A stretch of 64,000 nucleotides of DNA from Paenibacillus yonginensis (GCF_001685395.1 NZ_CP014167.1:2485501-2549500), one strand, 5' to 3'. Positions 8,106 through 18,124 are shown, counted from the stretch's first letter. Notes: a model not told the origin generated them from the letters alone. A program made the numbers and translations.

Positions 8106-10187
8106 TTAAGCCCAGACGAGCTTGCTGAAATCGGCAAAAGCCTTCAAATCGCCGTCAATGGCTGCGAGCAGCGCAAGCCGGTTATTCCGGATCTGCTCAT
8201 CGTCGGCCATAACCATAACGCTGTCAAAGAAAGCCGTGATCGGCGCCTTTAATCCGCTCAGAGTGCTCAGCGCCTGCTCGGCTTCTTTATGCTCAAGCGC
8301 CTGCTGGTAGCTGCCCGACACGGCCTGCCACGCTTCGTAAAGCTTCTGTTCGGATGCCTCGGCCAGCAGTTCCGATCTGACTTTTTCCGCCGAGACGGCT
8401 TTGGCTGCCAGGTTGCTGACCCGGTTAAAGGACTCTACCGTTGTCTTGAAGTCCTCCTGTCCGTTCACAGCAGCGGCGAGCGCATGGCCCCGTTTCACAA
8501 CCGAAACCACATCGTCATAACCGGCAGCAATTACCGCGTCGACAATGTCGTAACGAAGATCATCCGACAATAACTTCTTCACGCGCAGACCAAAAAATTC
8601 ATTCATGTCCTCCGTGATTTGCGAAGCCGGGCGTTTCAGTCCGCGCAGCTCTTCATGGGCTGCGATACCCAAAGCAAAAATGTCGCTCAGCTTAATTTCC
8701 AATTGGTGCTCAAGCACAATCTGCACAATGCCTTGAGCCTGGCGTCTTAAACCGTACGGGTCCTGAGAACCCGTTGGAATAATGCCGATCGAGAAGCAGC
8801 CAACCATCGTATCGATTTTGTCGGCGATGCTGACGATAGCTCCCGCCAGCGAAGCAGGCACGTTGTCTCCGGCAAAACGAGGCTGATAATGCTCAAACAC
8901 CACGTCTGCCACTGCTTGCGGCTCGCCAGCCTTGCGGGCGTAATCCTGACCCATAACCCCCTGCAGTTCAGGGAATTCATAAACCATTTGCGTAACCAGG
9001 TCGAATTTGCAGATTTCAGCGCCGCGGCTTGCTGTTTCGCGCACGCTGCTGTCCACGTTCAGCTTGGCAGCCAGGCTGTCGGCGATCCGGCGGATGCGGC
9101 GCACTTTATCGCCAATCGTTCCCAGCTCTTCGTGGAACACGATGGTCTCCAGCTTGGAGAGCGCATCTTTGATTGCCAGCTTCTGGTCTTCCTCGTAAAA
9201 GAATTTGGCGTCGGACAAACGGGCCCGGAGCACCTTCTCATTCCCTTTGGAGATGACGTCCAGCGATTCGGCGTTGCCGTTACGCACTGTAACGAAGAAC
9301 GGAAGCAGCGAACCTTTGTCATCCAGTACTGGGAAATAACGCTGATGCTCGCGCATCGACGTAATCAGCACCTCCTGCGGGATGTTCAGGAACGATTCCT
9401 CAAAGGTTCCGACCAGCACCGTAGGCGTCTCTACAAGGAACAGCACCTCTTCCAGCAGATCTTCTTTGACTGCGATGTTCCAGCCTTTTTCAGCAGCCAG
9501 CTTCTCGATCTGATCAACAATCAGCTTCTGGCGTTCTTCCGTGTCTGCAATGACATGCTGCTTGCGAAGCACATCCAGGTAAGTGCCCGGCTCCGTAATG
9601 ACAGCTTCGCCGCCAAGGAAGCGGTGACCGCGGGTCACATTGCCGGATTCAACGCCGGCAATAGACACCGGCACAACGTCCTGGCCAAACAAGGCTACAA
9701 TCCATTTGATTGGACGGACAAATTTGAAATCATAGCTGGCCCAGCGCATGTTTTTCGGGAAAGTCATCGAAGTCAGAATCCCGAGCAGCCCTTCCGGCAA
9801 TATATCGGCTGTGTAGACGCCTTTGGTATTTTTCGTAACGTAGATATATTCGACTCCACCAAGCTCGCGGAACGTAAATTGTTCAGGTTCAACTCCCTGG
9901 CTGCGGGCAAAACCAAGTGCCGCTTTGCTCCAGTTGCCGTTCTCATCCAAAGCAATCTTGCGGGAAGGACCCTTCACTTCTTCTTCCACGTCCTCCTGCT
10001 TCTCGGCGACCTCTTTAACTAAAACGGTCAATCGGCGCGGCGTGGCATAAGCCTCCACCGCTGCGTACTGAATGCCCGAAGCGTCCAGCCATTTCACGGT
10101 CCGATCCTTCAACTGCCCCATCGCCGCCCGGATAAAGCGGGCTGGTGTCTCCTCAAGTCCGATTTCAAACAGCAGGTCCTTAGACAT
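8106..10187 (-). CDS. glyS: Glycyl-tRNA synthetase beta subunit
   Basis: 693 residues, slightly longer than the B. subtilis protein (about 679). The N-terminus ([19 protein letters not shown]) and blocks such as [19 protein letters not shown] and [12 protein letters not shown] identify the beta subunit of the alpha2beta2 enzyme. The subunit is needed for tRNA binding, and the C-terminal anticodon-binding helical domain is present. The start overlaps the glyQ stop by 8 bases and has a strong site (AAAGGAGGAG) inside glyQ, so the subunits are translated together under the glyQ T-box. Confidence 0.98.
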   Translation of the reverse strand: MSKDLLFEIGLEETPARFIRAAMGQLKDRTVKWLDASGIQYAAVEAYATPRRLTVLVKEVAEKQEDVEEEVKGPSRKIALDENGNWSKAALGFARSQGVEPEQFTFRELGGVEYIYVTKNTKGVYTADILPEGLLGILTSMTFPKNMRWASYDFKFVRPIKWIVALFGQDVVPVSIAGVESGNVTRGHRFLGGEAVITEPGTYLDVLRKQHVIADTEERQKLIVDQIEKLAAEKGWNIAVKEDLLEEVLFLVETPTVLVGTFEESFLNIPQEVLITSMREHQRYFPVLDDKGSLLPFFVTVRNGNAESLDVISKGNEKVLRARLSDAKFFYEEDQKLAIKDALSKLETIVFHEELGTIGDKVRRIRRIADSLAAKLNVDSSVRETASRGAEICKFDLVTQMVYEFPELQGVMGQDYARKAGEPQAVADVVFEHYQPRFAGDNVPASLAGAIVSIADKIDTMVGCFSIGIIPTGSQDPYGLRRQAQGIVQIVLEHQLEIKLSDIFALGIAAHEELRGLKRPASQITEDMNEFFGLRVKKLLSDDLRYDIVDAVIAAGYDDVVSVVKRGHALAAAVNGQEDFKTTVESFNRVSNLAAKAVSAEKVRSELLAEASEQKLYEAWQAVSGSYQQALEHKEAEQALSTLSGLKAPITAFFDSVMVMADDEQIRNNRLALLAAIDGDLKAFADFSKLVWA

Positions 10188-11064
10188 GGTCTACTCCTCC
10201 TTTAAGCAGCGGGAATCCCAGCTTCTCTCGTTCTTCCAAGAATGTCGCGGCAACCTGTCGGGCCAGATTGCGGACGCGGGTAATATAACCCGTTCTTTCA
10301 GTTACGCTAATCGCGCCGCGCGCATCCAGCAGGTTAAAGGTGTGGGAGCACTTCAGCACGTAATCGTAAGCGGGGAACACAAGGTGCTCGCTCATCGCAC
10401 GATTTGCTTCCTGCTCGTACATGTTGAACAAAGTAAACAGCATTTTGACGTCGGAGACTTCAAACGTATATTTGGAATGCTCGACCTCCGGATGATGGAA
10501 TACGTCTCCGTATGAGATGCCGTCCACCCACTCGAGGTCAAACACATTTTCTTTCTCTTGGATGTAAGAAGCAAGACGCTCCATCCCATAAGTAATTTCT
10601 ACAGCTACCGGGTTGGTTTCGATGCCGCCCACCTGCTGGAAGTAAGTAAACTGCGTGATTTCCATCCCGTCGAGCCATACTTCCCAGCCCAGGCCGGCGC
10701 AGCCGAGCGAAGGGTTCTCCCAGTTGTCTTCCACGAAACGGATATCGTGTTTAAGCGGATCGACGCCTAAAGCTTTCAAGCTGTCCAGGTAAAGCTCCTG
10801 AATATTGTCCGGCGAAGGTTTGATGATCACCTGGAACTGGTGATGCTGATAAAGCCGGTTCGGATTCTCCCCGTATCGCCCGTCCGAAGGGCGCCGGGAA
10901 GGTTCGACGTAAGCGACTTTCCAAGGCTCAGGACCCAGCGAGCGGAGGAAGGTCATCGGATTCATCGTACCCGCCCCTTTCTCCGTATCATACGGCTGGA
11001 CAAGAATACAGTTCTGTTCGGCCCAGAACTTTTGCAGCGTCAAAATCATTTGTTGAAAATTCAT
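10180..11064 (-). CDS. glyQ: Glycyl-tRNA synthetase alpha subunit
   Basis: 294 residues, the family's normal length. It is the catalytic class II subunit that activates glycine and charges tRNA-Gly. Characteristic blocks are [17 protein letters not shown] near the start, the motif 2-type [18 protein letters not shown], and [21 protein letters not shown]. The ribosome site AAGGAGTG precedes the ATG. Expression is probably controlled by uncharged tRNA-Gly through the T-box leader just upstream. Confidence 0.98.
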   Translation of the reverse strand: MNFQQMILTLQKFWAEQNCILVQPYDTEKGAGTMNPMTFLRSLGPEPWKVAYVEPSRRPSDGRYGENPNRLYQHHQFQVIIKPSPDNIQELYLDSLKALGVDPLKHDIRFVEDNWENPSLGCAGLGWEVWLDGMEITQFTYFQQVGGIETNPVAVEITYGMERLASYIQEKENVFDLEWVDGISYGDVFHHPEVEHSKYTFEVSDVKMLFTLFNMYEQEANRAMSEHLVFPAYDYVLKCSHTFNLLDARGAISVTERTGYITRVRNLARQVAATFLEEREKLGFPLLKGGVDHV

Positions 11065-11117
11065 ACAAACACTCCTTACCAGAATTTGTGATGGTTGCTT
11101 AATTTATATACAGACAC

Positions 11118-11167
11118 AAAAAGCTCCCGCCTCTACGCCTGTATATCAGACGTAGGGACGAGAGCTT
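11118..11167 (-). terminator. Conditional terminator of the glyQS T-box leader
   Basis: The perfect-ended hairpin AAGCTCTCG...CGGGAGCTT is followed by TTTTT on the minus strand. It is the competing structure to the T-box antiterminator. Confidence 0.88.
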
Positions 11168-11355
11168 GATTCCCGCGGTTCCACCCTACTTGATCCGGCG
11201 ATCGCCGAATCCACTTTTCACGTTCCATTTGCCGCTCCGGGGACCGCCAACGGACAAAACCGCCAATCCGGGCTTGCACCATCCCCGGCTCGCTAATATC
11301 GGCTACTGCTTTATCCTCTTCCCTTTCAACACAGCAATCTCAAATATGAGAAATA
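11118..11355 (-). promoter_or_regulatory. T-box riboswitch controlling glyQS
   Basis: On the minus strand, the leader between the promoter and glyQ contains the T-box sequence AGGGTGGAACCGCGGG (about 11173-11188). It is preceded by a stem I-like region with AGCGAGCCGGGGATGGTGC. After it comes a long terminator helix formed by AAGCTCTCGTCCCTACG and CGTAGAGGCGGGAGCTT, with a T run (11118-11122). Uncharged tRNA-Gly would stabilise the antiterminator. Glycine specificity is inferred from the downstream genes; I did not fix the specifier codon. Confidence 0.92.
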
Positions 11356-11361
11356 TGATTT

Positions 11362-11390
11362 ATAATATCTGATTTCACACGTTAAGTCAA
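11362..11390 (-). promoter_or_regulatory. SigA promoter of glyQS
   Basis: On the minus strand, TTGACT (11385-11390) and TATTAT (11362-11367) are separated by 17 bases. The recO stop codon (11387-11389) lies inside the -35 hexamer, so the promoter is embedded in the end of the upstream gene. Confidence 0.85.
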
Positions 11391-12133
11391 ATCTGGTATT
11401 TATCCAGCTGATCCAGGAAATTGCGCGATTTCAGCTGCATGCCAAGCTGCATGTCCATCAGCGCTCGCATGGCGGTTTTTAATTCGGCTTTGGTCGTATC
11501 CTTTACGGCAACATTGCCCAATCTGCGCATATCCAGCTTCGCGAACAAACGGAGCAGCTTCAGCACGGAAGGCGATACAGCCATAGCCGCAGGATCCAAA
11601 TGCCGGCTTCGCCGGCTGAGCACACCGCCCAGCCTCGGACTGAAGAACTCCAGCTCCTGGTCCGTGCCCGAAACGACACAAACGTCCATCTCCGGCCCGT
11701 AACCGGCCGCTTGCAGAATCTTCATTTCATAGAGGTGAATCAGCACCTCCGGGTCCTTGCCTTCCTGCAGCGCATCCAGACAGGCCTTCAGCTGGCCAAA
11801 CCAGAAAGAGCCCGTTTCTTCCTCCTGAAGCACCCGGTCCAGCAGCTCGCAGGCATAAGAACCGTAAGCGGCCAGCGTCAAATCCTCCCGCAGCTTATGA
11901 TGCGATTCGATGATTTCCCCGCCATTCAGCGTGCCAAGTCCTTTATTTCTGAAAAAGATGTACTGCCCATATGTAAAAGGCATCGTCATGGCGGCGTGCC
12001 GGCTTTTCGGCTTTTTCGCTCCGCGGACCATCACGCCTACTTTGCCGTCATGCTCGGTCAGCAGCGTAATTATTTTGTTGCCTTCCCCATAATCCATACT
12101 GCGGATAACAATGCCTTCCACTCTGTATAACAT
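11387..12133 (-). CDS. recO: DNA repair protein RecO
   Basis: 248 residues from the start chosen at ATG 12133, which follows a G-rich ribosome site (CGGGGGGAAA) and gives the family N-terminus MLYRVEGIVIRSMDYGE. RecO is an OB-fold recombination mediator that loads RecA on SSB-coated DNA together with RecR. The OB-fold part covers the first 80 residues (IITLLTEHDGKVGVMVRGAKK). The zinc-type region of many RecO proteins is reduced: only one Cys is seen in the MDVCVV segment. It follows yqzL, the usual order in Bacillales. Confidence 0.93.
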   Translation of the reverse strand: MLYRVEGIVIRSMDYGEGNKIITLLTEHDGKVGVMVRGAKKPKSRHAAMTMPFTYGQYIFFRNKGLGTLNGGEIIESHHKLREDLTLAAYGSYACELLDRVLQEEETGSFWFGQLKACLDALQEGKDPEVLIHLYEMKILQAAGYGPEMDVCVVSGTDQELEFFSPRLGGVLSRRSRHLDPAAMAVSPSVLKLLRLFAKLDMRRLGNVAVKDTTKAELKTAMRALMDMQLGMQLKSRNFLDQLDKYQI

Positions 12134-12208
12134 AAGTTTCCCCCCGCGTCCGGACCTCCGCAAAACCTCTCTCCAAAAGATCCCCAAAACTCAAAACAAG
12201 AGGGGCAA

Positions 12209-12349
12209 TTATGCCTCCTCCTGCTCCAGAACCAGCTCTTCGGGCTCCTCCTGCTGTTCATTCTCCTGGGGAGCTCCGACCTCCTTATAAAGCATATAAG
12301 CATCTACATCACCAGTCATCGTAAAATACTTCCACGAAAAGTCTCGCAC
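12209..12349 (-). CDS. yqzL: YqzL family small protein
   Basis: 46 residues from GTG at 12349 to TAA at 12209. The N-terminus reads VRDFSWKYFTMTGDVDAY, the YqzL family signature, followed by an acidic Glu-rich tail (QQEEPEELVLEQEEA). A ribosome site (AAAGGGTGA) precedes the GTG. It sits between era and recO, the YqzL position in B. subtilis. Function is unknown. Confidence 0.9.
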   Translation of the reverse strand: MRDFSWKYFTMTGDVDAYMLYKEVGAPQENEQQEEPEELVLEQEEA

Positions 12350-12444
12350 TCGTATTCACCCTTTCTTCGGACATGACGCCTTGCTTTGTAAGAATAGGAT
12401 GTACCGAGCCAGCTTAACTATTCACCCTAATAACTGGGAAATCC

Positions 12445-13344
12445 TTAATCCCGGTTAAAGCCCAGATCCCGCAGGATCCTCTCCTGGTTTCTCCAGTCTT
12501 TCTTGACTTTAACCCACAATTCGAGAAAAATCTTCGATCCGAGCAGATGTTCGATATCCTGACGGGCCAGCTTGCCGATTTCCTTCAGCAGCGAACCCTG
12601 CTTGCCGATAATGATGCCTTTCTGCGAATCCCGCTCCACAAAAATAACGGCGGAAATGTTCACGACCCCATTCTCCTGAACGCGCATATCCTCAATCGTA
12701 ACCGCGATGGAATGCGGAACTTCTTCACGGGTCAAATGAAGGATCTTCTCGCGGATCAGCTCGGCGCAGACAAACTGCTCCGGATGGTCTGTAACCTGGT
12801 CCTCCGGATAATATTGCGGGCCTTCAGGCAAATATTTGGCGATCTGATCCAGCAGTGTGTTCACATTATTGCCCATCATCGCCGAAATCGGCACGATCTC
12901 CGCAAACGGGTACAGCTTGCTGTACGATTCAATCATCGGCAGCAGCTCTTCCGGCGTAATTTTGTCGATTTTGTTCAGCACCAGAATGACCGGCGTTTTA
13001 ATTTCCTTCAACCGCTCGATAATATAGCGGTCGCCGCCGCCAAAACCTTCCGAAGCATCGGCCAGAAACAGAACCGCTTCCACTTCACCGAACGTGTTCA
13101 GTGCGGTGGTGTTCATGTAATCGCCAAGCTTCGATTGGCGTTTATGAATCCCCGGCGTATCCAGAAAAATAATCTGCATGTCATTGGACGTATATACACC
13201 GTGGATTTTATTGCGTGTCGTTTGAGGCTTGTCCGACATAATGGCGATCTTTTGCCCTATAATATGGTTCATCAGCGTGGATTTGCCGACATTCGGGCGG
13301 CCAACAATCGTAACAAAACCGGATTTAAATGAGGATTTTGCCAT
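12445..13344 (-). CDS. era: GTPase Era
   Basis: 299 residues from ATG 13344, which has the ribosome site AAAGGAG; the longer upstream frame adds eight residues without a better site. G1 is [10 protein letters not shown]3 is DTPGIH and G4 is NKID; the C-terminal KH RNA-binding domain includes [16 protein letters not shown]. Era binds 16S rRNA and takes part in 30S maturation, which fits the nearby ybeY. It lies about 30 bases downstream of cdd. Confidence 0.98.
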   Translation of the reverse strand: MAKSSFKSGFVTIVGRPNVGKSTLMNHIIGQKIAIMSDKPQTTRNKIHGVYTSNDMQIIFLDTPGIHKRQSKLGDYMNTTALNTFGEVEAVLFLADASEGFGGGDRYIIERLKEIKTPVILVLNKIDKITPEELLPMIESYSKLYPFAEIVPISAMMGNNVNTLLDQIAKYLPEGPQYYPEDQVTDHPEQFVCAELIREKILHLTREEVPHSIAVTIEDMRVQENGVVNISAVIFVERDSQKGIIIGKQGSLLKEIGKLARQDIEHLLGSKIFLELWVKVKKDWRNQERILRDLGFNRD

Positions 13345-13371
13345 AACTTCTCCTTTGTGTACAAACAATTC

Positions 13372-13785
13372 TTAGGACTTGGTTTCCTTCAAATGGGAAG
13401 GCACAAACGCATGCGGCAGCAGCTCCCGCATCGTCGTCTCCATGACGTCCCCTTTCAGGTTGCCCAAAATCACCGGCATATCAAGACCTCCAAGCTCGGC
13501 CAGGACCTGCCGGCATACGCCGCAGGGAACGATTGGCTCGTCCGTGTCCCCCACGACCGCAATTGCTTTAAAGCTGCCTGGACGGCAGCCGTCGGCAATG
13601 GCGCGAAACAGAGCGGTACGCTCGGCGCAATTGGTTGGGCTGAACGCCGCATTTTCCACGTTGCAGCCGTGATGGACCTTGCCGTTTTCATCCAGCAGAG
13701 CGGCTCCGACTGAAAAATGGGAATAAGGCACATAAGCGTTCTTATAGGCTTTCATCGCTTCTTGAAGCAGCTCTTTGTTATCCAT
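13372..13785 (-). CDS. cdd: Cytidine deaminase
   Basis: 137 residues from ATG 13785, preceded by GCGAGGT. The zinc site is formed by GCNVENAAF, the catalytic Glu in NCAERTALF and the PCGVCRQ pair of cysteines. It deaminates cytidine and deoxycytidine in pyrimidine salvage. Its position between dgkA and era matches B. subtilis. Confidence 0.97.
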   Translation of the reverse strand: MDNKELLQEAMKAYKNAYVPYSHFSVGAALLDENGKVHHGCNVENAAFSPTNCAERTALFRAIADGCRPGSFKAIAVVGDTDEPIVPCGVCRQVLAELGGLDMPVILGNLKGDVMETTMRELLPHAFVPSHLKETKS

Positions 13786-13827
13786 CTTTATTTTAACCTC
13801 GCTTCTTAAGTTCAAACTTCCGATTCT

Positions 13828-14203
13828 TCAGCCCCAGCCAAAGTAAGCGCAAACCGGAGAGTAAAAAAGCACGATACCGATCAATACTGAAAAAAAAGCG
13901 GCGATCAGCACCGCACCTGCGGCTGTATCTTTCGCAATTTTGGCCAGAGGATGCCATTCCTCCGTCACCAGATCAACTACTGTTTCCAGAGCCGTGTTAA
14001 CCAGTTCCAGCGCGATTACCGATGAAATGGTCAGCAGAAGCAGCACCCAGCTTGTTGGCGGCAGATGAAAAAAAAATAGCTCCGGCCGTTACCAGAATGG
14101 CCATGGCCAGGTGTACCTTCATATTCCGCTGGGTACGCAGGGCATACCAGATGCCGGCAGCGGCATAACGGAAAGTGAACTTCCACCTTGGACGCGGCTT
14201 CAT
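13828..14203 (-). pseudogene. dgkA: Diacylglycerol/undecaprenol kinase DgkA, frameshifted
   Basis: The N-terminal frame starts at ATG 14203 (MKPRPRWKFTFRYAAAG, NMKVHLAMAI) and loses the family sequence after AGAIFF, at a run of nine A on the plus strand (14068-14076). Removing one base joins it in frame to HLPPTSWVLLLLT and then to ALELVNTALETVVDLV and AKDTAAGAVLIAA, the family signature, giving 124 residues (B. subtilis DgkA about 123). The corrected protein has three membrane helices and would phosphorylate undecaprenol or diacylglycerol. The start shares a base with the ybeY stop (TAATG). Whether the shift is real, a sequencing error or repaired by slippage is open. A T8 run further on, near 13900, is in frame. 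Confidence 0.88.
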
Positions 14204-14700
14204 TAGCGTACCAAACCCGCTTCGGCCAGAACAGCTTCCTGCTTGCCCATCATCTCTGCTTCGCTCGCTTCATCCTGATGATCATAGCCAAGCAGGTGCA
14301 AAAAGCCATGGACAAACAGAAAACCAACCTCTCGTTCAAACGAGTGACCGTAATCTTCGCTTTGCTCTTTAGCCCGCTCCAGGGAAATGATAATATCCCC
14401 CAGCATATCAGGAAACAGCTCCGCCTGCTCGTCTTCCCCAATCTCATAGATGATTTCGGGTTCTTCATCCAGGCTTTCATTCATGGCAAAAGACAGCACA
14501 TCCGTCGGGCGGTCGATGCCGCGGTAATCGCGGTTCAGTTCATGAATCTGCTTATTGTCGACAAAGGTAAGCGCGACTTCGCCATCTTCAATTCCTTCCG
14601 CCGCAGCCGCTTTTTGCAAAAGGACATCCAGCAGCGCAATCAGCTCCTCGGTGATGTCAAATTGCTCTTGTTCATTGCTCCACGCCAGGTGAATGGCCAT
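14203..14700 (-). CDS. ybeY: Endoribonuclease YbeY (rRNA maturation)
   Basis: 165 residues from ATG 14700; an ATG at 14724 is an alternative and the ribosome sites are weak for both. The zinc motif HGFLHLLGYDH is present near the C-terminus, and RPTDVLSFAM is the other family block. YbeY acts in 16S rRNA 3' end processing and ribosome quality control, together with Era. The gene overlaps the end of pgpH and its stop overlaps the dgkA start, so translation is tightly coupled. Confidence 0.95.
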   Translation of the reverse strand: MAIHLAWSNEQEQFDITEELIALLDVLLQKAAAAEGIEDGEVALTFVDNKQIHELNRDYRGIDRPTDVLSFAMNESLDEEPEIIYEIGEDEQAELFPDMLGDIIISLERAKEQSEDYGHSFEREVGFLFVHGFLHLLGYDHQDEASEAEMMGKQEAVLAEAGLVR

Positions 14701-16957
14701 CTTTCTCACGCTCTTTCCCATCATTATTCTTCGTAGTTTTCACATCGTCCGGGTATTCAATCCGGGAGTGGAAGATCCCCATTACCGTTTCCTTAAGCGT
14801 CTGTCCGACGACGTCAAGCTCACGCATCGTCAAATCGCATTCTTTGAACTGGTGGTCATCCAGCCGGCTTTTGATGATCTTCTCGATCATTGTCTCCACC
14901 TGGTTCACCGTTGGTTTATGCAGCGAACGCACCGCTGCCTCCACGCTGTCGGCGATGCCCACGATGGCTGCTTCCTTCGTCTGGGCATTCGGCCCCGGAT
15001 ATCTGAAATCATCTTCGGTGAAATCCGGTTCGACGCCCTGTTCCTCTGCCTGCTTTAAAGCTTTATGGTAGAAGAAATGCAGAAACGTAGTCCCGTGATG
15101 CTGCTCCGCAATATCGCGAATCGGCTTCGGGAGTTTGTATTCTTTCTGCATCTCGGCCCCGTCCCGGGCATGGGCGATGATGATCGATTTGCTGAGTTTA
15201 GGATCAATAAAGTCGTGCGGGTTCTCCATGCCGTTCTGATTCTCGATAAAATACCCCGGTCTCTTCGTCTTCCCGATGTCATGGTAATACGAACCAACCC
15301 GGCATAACAACCCGTTGGCCCCAATCGCTTCCGCTGCAGCCTCCGACAAATTCCCGACCATGACGCTGTGGTGATAAGTCCCCGGGGTCTCGGTGAGCAG
15401 CTTGCGCAGCAGCGGATGGTTTGGATTGGTCAGCTCCACCAGCTTCAGCGCGGACAAAATCCCAAAGGTTACTTCAAAGAAAGGCATCAAGCCGAAGACC
15501 ATGATTGTAGCAAGCAGACCGCTGGCAAAAGCAAAACCGAGCGCATACAGCGTGTTTGTCTGATCCCAGCCGGTTGAATTAATCATAATAAGAGCGGCGA
15601 CCAGAAGGGCTCCAAAGAACGAAACCATCACACCCGCCTTCAGGATGGATGCTCGCTGGCTGGCCCTATGAATCGAGAAGATCGAAACAAACGAAGTCAC
15701 CAGCGCAAACATGCCGTAATAAAAATCAAAAATTTGACCTTGATGAATGTTCAGCACAATGCTGGCCGCAACGGCAAAAATAACGGAAGCGATATAAGCC
15801 AATGACACATCGAGCAAGAGGGTGATCAGCATCGCCCCGACCGCAACCGGTGCCAAATACCCCAAATAAGGTCTCCGTTCATTATGCAGCAGCTCCAGCA
15901 GATGCATGGAAAGCAGCGTAATCAGGAAGATTAACAGCAGCATCGCAAGCTGGGAGTTGTTGTATTTGAAGCGTACACTGGCTTCCGGCTGCCGGATAGA
16001 CATATATAAACCCACAGCAAGCAGAACCGATAACAAAGCTACTCCGACCTGAGGCCAGTAATTCACCTCATTTTTAAGCAGTCCGTTGTCTTTTAGAAGC
16101 GTGTACATTTCCTGGGTAATGATTTGTCCTTTGGAGACAAGCACATCCCCCTGCTTGATGTAGACAGGCGCCGTATTTTCCCTGGCCTTAACTTTAGCAT
16201 CTTTGGTGGCATCTTCATCGTAAAACTTATTGGCCGTTATGACATAACGGGCAAGCTCCTGCACAATCTCCCGCGAAATCCGTTTGCTGAGCGAGCTTGA
16301 GCTAACCTGTTCAGCTACCTTGGCCCGGGTCGTTTGAGCTTCTGTTGCCGGATCGTACATCAGCCTTCCCACAATATCTGAAGCAACAGGTTTCATTTCC
16401 GCGATGTCCTCTGGGGTAAGCTGAGGCAGCTTGACATAGGTTTCTTCAGAAATATGATACATCTGCTCGTTGATTCTCGTTCTTACCTCATCCAGAAACG
16501 TGGAGGAATAATTGCCGGAATTGCGGCTCGACATAATATAATTCTGAATATGGTTTTGGAAAATCTGCGGCAAATCCTGCCGGTAAATCGAAATTTTATC
16601 CTCGCGCGAAACCTGATCATCCTGATTAATCCGGGCAATCTGATCCAGCATTTCGGTGATAATCGCTTCGTTCCGCAGGGAAATCTTGGTGTAAACCGGC
16701 TTCTCCGCTTCCGCTGCTTCCTCTTGCGCCTTCAAGGTTGCTTTTGTATTCTGAATCTGCGTCGGAGCCAAAATCTCCTTGTCGCTCGGCGTATTTACCG
16801 CGATATTGTATCTCTCCGGCAATAATTTGGGCGCGAGGCTGACATAAAGCATAATGATCAGCAAAGCGAACAGAGCATAGCGCATTCCCACGCTATGCCT
16901 CCAGCCAACCATTTTGGATTGTATCGTTTGACGACTATTGTTTTGATTTGAGGTCAT
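14672..16957 (-). CDS. pgpH: HD-domain membrane phosphodiesterase (PgpH/YqfF, c-di-AMP)
   Basis: 761 residues. One membrane helix near residues 25-45 is followed by a large extracellular domain (about 50-300), seven membrane helices (about 300-500) and a cytoplasmic HD domain. The HD motifs are TYHHSVMVGNLSEAA, YYHDIGKTKRP and IIAHARDGAE. This 7TMR-HDED architecture belongs to the PgpH family, which hydrolyses cyclic di-AMP to pApA. It overlaps ybeY by 29 bases at its 3' end. The ribosome site is GAGAGG. A 33-codon ORF overlaps its start (see findings). Confidence 0.95.
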   Translation of the reverse strand: MTSNQNNSRQTIQSKMVGWRHSVGMRYALFALLIIMLYVSLAPKLLPERYNIAVNTPSDKEILAPTQIQNTKATLKAQEEAAEAEKPVYTKISLRNEAIITEMLDQIARINQDDQVSREDKISIYRQDLPQIFQNHIQNYIMSSRNSGNYSSTFLDEVRTRINEQMYHISEETYVKLPQLTPEDIAEMKPVASDIVGRLMYDPATEAQTTRAKVAEQVSSSSLSKRISREIVQELARYVITANKFYDEDATKDAKVKARENTAPVYIKQGDVLVSKGQIITQEMYTLLKDNGLLKNEVNYWPQVGVALLSVLLAVGLYMSIRQPEASVRFKYNNSQLAMLLLIFLITLLSMHLLELLHNERRPYLGYLAPVAVGAMLITLLLDVSLAYIASVIFAVAASIVLNIHQGQIFDFYYGMFALVTSFVSIFSIHRASQRASILKAGVMVSFFGALLVAALIMINSTGWDQTNTLYALGFAFASGLLATIMVFGLMPFFEVTFGILSALKLVELTNPNHPLLRKLLTETPGTYHHSVMVGNLSEAAAEAIGANGLLCRVGSYYHDIGKTKRPGYFIENQNGMENPHDFIDPKLSKSIIIAHARDGAEMQKEYKLPKPIRDIAEQHHGTTFLHFFYHKALKQAEEQGVEPDFTEDDFRYPGPNAQTKEAAIVGIADSVEAAVRSLHKPTVNQVETMIEKIIKSRLDDHQFKECDLTMRELDVVGQTLKETVMGIFHSRIEYPDDVKTTKNNDGKEREKDGHSPGVEQ

Positions 16958-17053
16958 TGGAAACAGCCCTCTCTATCTTTGTGAAATTTGCCCCCGGTAA
17001 GAATACGGAATACTGCAGCTGATTTAGTCTTCTCATCTTGGCTCCCCCAGGGT

Positions 17054-17082
17054 CCCCTGAAGCCTTACCGGCTTCGAAGGGG
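17054..17082 (-). other. Hairpin in the phoH-pgpH spacer
   Basis: cccct-gaagcc and ggcttc-gaagggg form a stable stem with no T run on the minus strand. It lies in the 197-base spacer between phoH and pgpH. It could be an mRNA processing or attenuation structure; the role is unknown. Confidence 0.4.
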
Positions 17083-17154
17083 TTCTATCTCGCTAGATAC
17101 GTAGACAGACTGTCTTGTCCGGCAGCAGCCGGAGCGTTGCTCTAGATTGAATGC

Positions 17155-18124
17155 TTAATTGTTGTCGGTAGCCGCATCATAGGCCACGATAATCTTCTGT
17201 ACCAGGGAATGACGCACAACGTCCGATTCATTAAAATGAACGAACCCAATTTCCTCAATCCGGCTCAAAATCGTACTGGCTTCAATCAACCCGGACTTTT
17301 TGCCTCTGGGCAAATCGATCTGCGTCATATCGCCGGTTATGACCATTTTGGAGCCGAAACCAAGCCGCGTCAAGAACATTTTCATCTGCTCCGGCGTAGT
17401 GTTCTGGGCCTCGTCCAAAATAATAAAAGAATCATCAAGGGTTCTCCCCCGCATATAAGCAAGCGGGGCAATTTCGATCAGACCGCGCTCCAGCGCTTTC
17501 GCCACCTGATCCGGTCCCATCACATCATAAAGGGCATCGTACAAAGGCCGCAGATAAGGGTCTACCTTCTCCTGGAGGTCGCCAGGCAGGAAGCCGAGGC
17601 TTTCGCCCGCTTCCACCGCAGGACGGGTCAGGACGATTTTTTTTGACCGAACCCTCCTTTAAAGCCGCTATGGCCAGAACGACCGCCAGATAGGTTTTAC
17701 CGGTACCTGCGGGACCGATCCCAAACACGATATCCCGTTTCTTGATAACCGTTACGTAATGGTTTTGGCCAATGGTTTTGACCCGAATCGGTTTGCCGCG
17801 GTAAGTCACGGCGATTTCACCTTTATATAAATTAAGCAGCTGGTCCGCCCGCAAATCGAGCGCTAGATCAATGGCGTATGAAACATCCCGTTCCGTCAGC
17901 ACGTATCCGCCCCGGATCAGCTCAAGCAGCACCTCAAACAGCTGCTGGGCAACCATCGTATCCCGGTCTCCGCCGCGGACCGAAATTTCCGATTCACGCG
18001 AAACCACCTGCACGTCAATTTTCTCTTCCACCAGTTTCAGGAATATATCCTGGGGACCAAATAAAGAAAGTCCTTCTGAAGCATTTTTAAGCGGGATTCT
18101 GATCACAGTCTGTTGTTCTGTCAA
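17155..18124 (-). pseudogene. phoH: PhoH-family ATPase, frameshifted
   Basis: The first frame starts at ATG 18124 and carries the N-terminal domain and Walker A (GPAGTGKTY), then leaves the family sequence after KEGSVKK at a run of eight A on the minus strand (plus-strand T8, 17637-17644). With seven, the frame reads [18 protein letters not shown] and continues through Walker B ([10 protein letters not shown]), MKMFLTRLG and [12 protein letters not shown] to the stop at 17155, giving 322 residues (B. subtilis PhoH about 319). PhoH proteins are predicted RNA-associated ATPases. The position between yqfD and pgpH is the conserved one. This is the third such shift in 15 kb. Confidence 0.9.
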
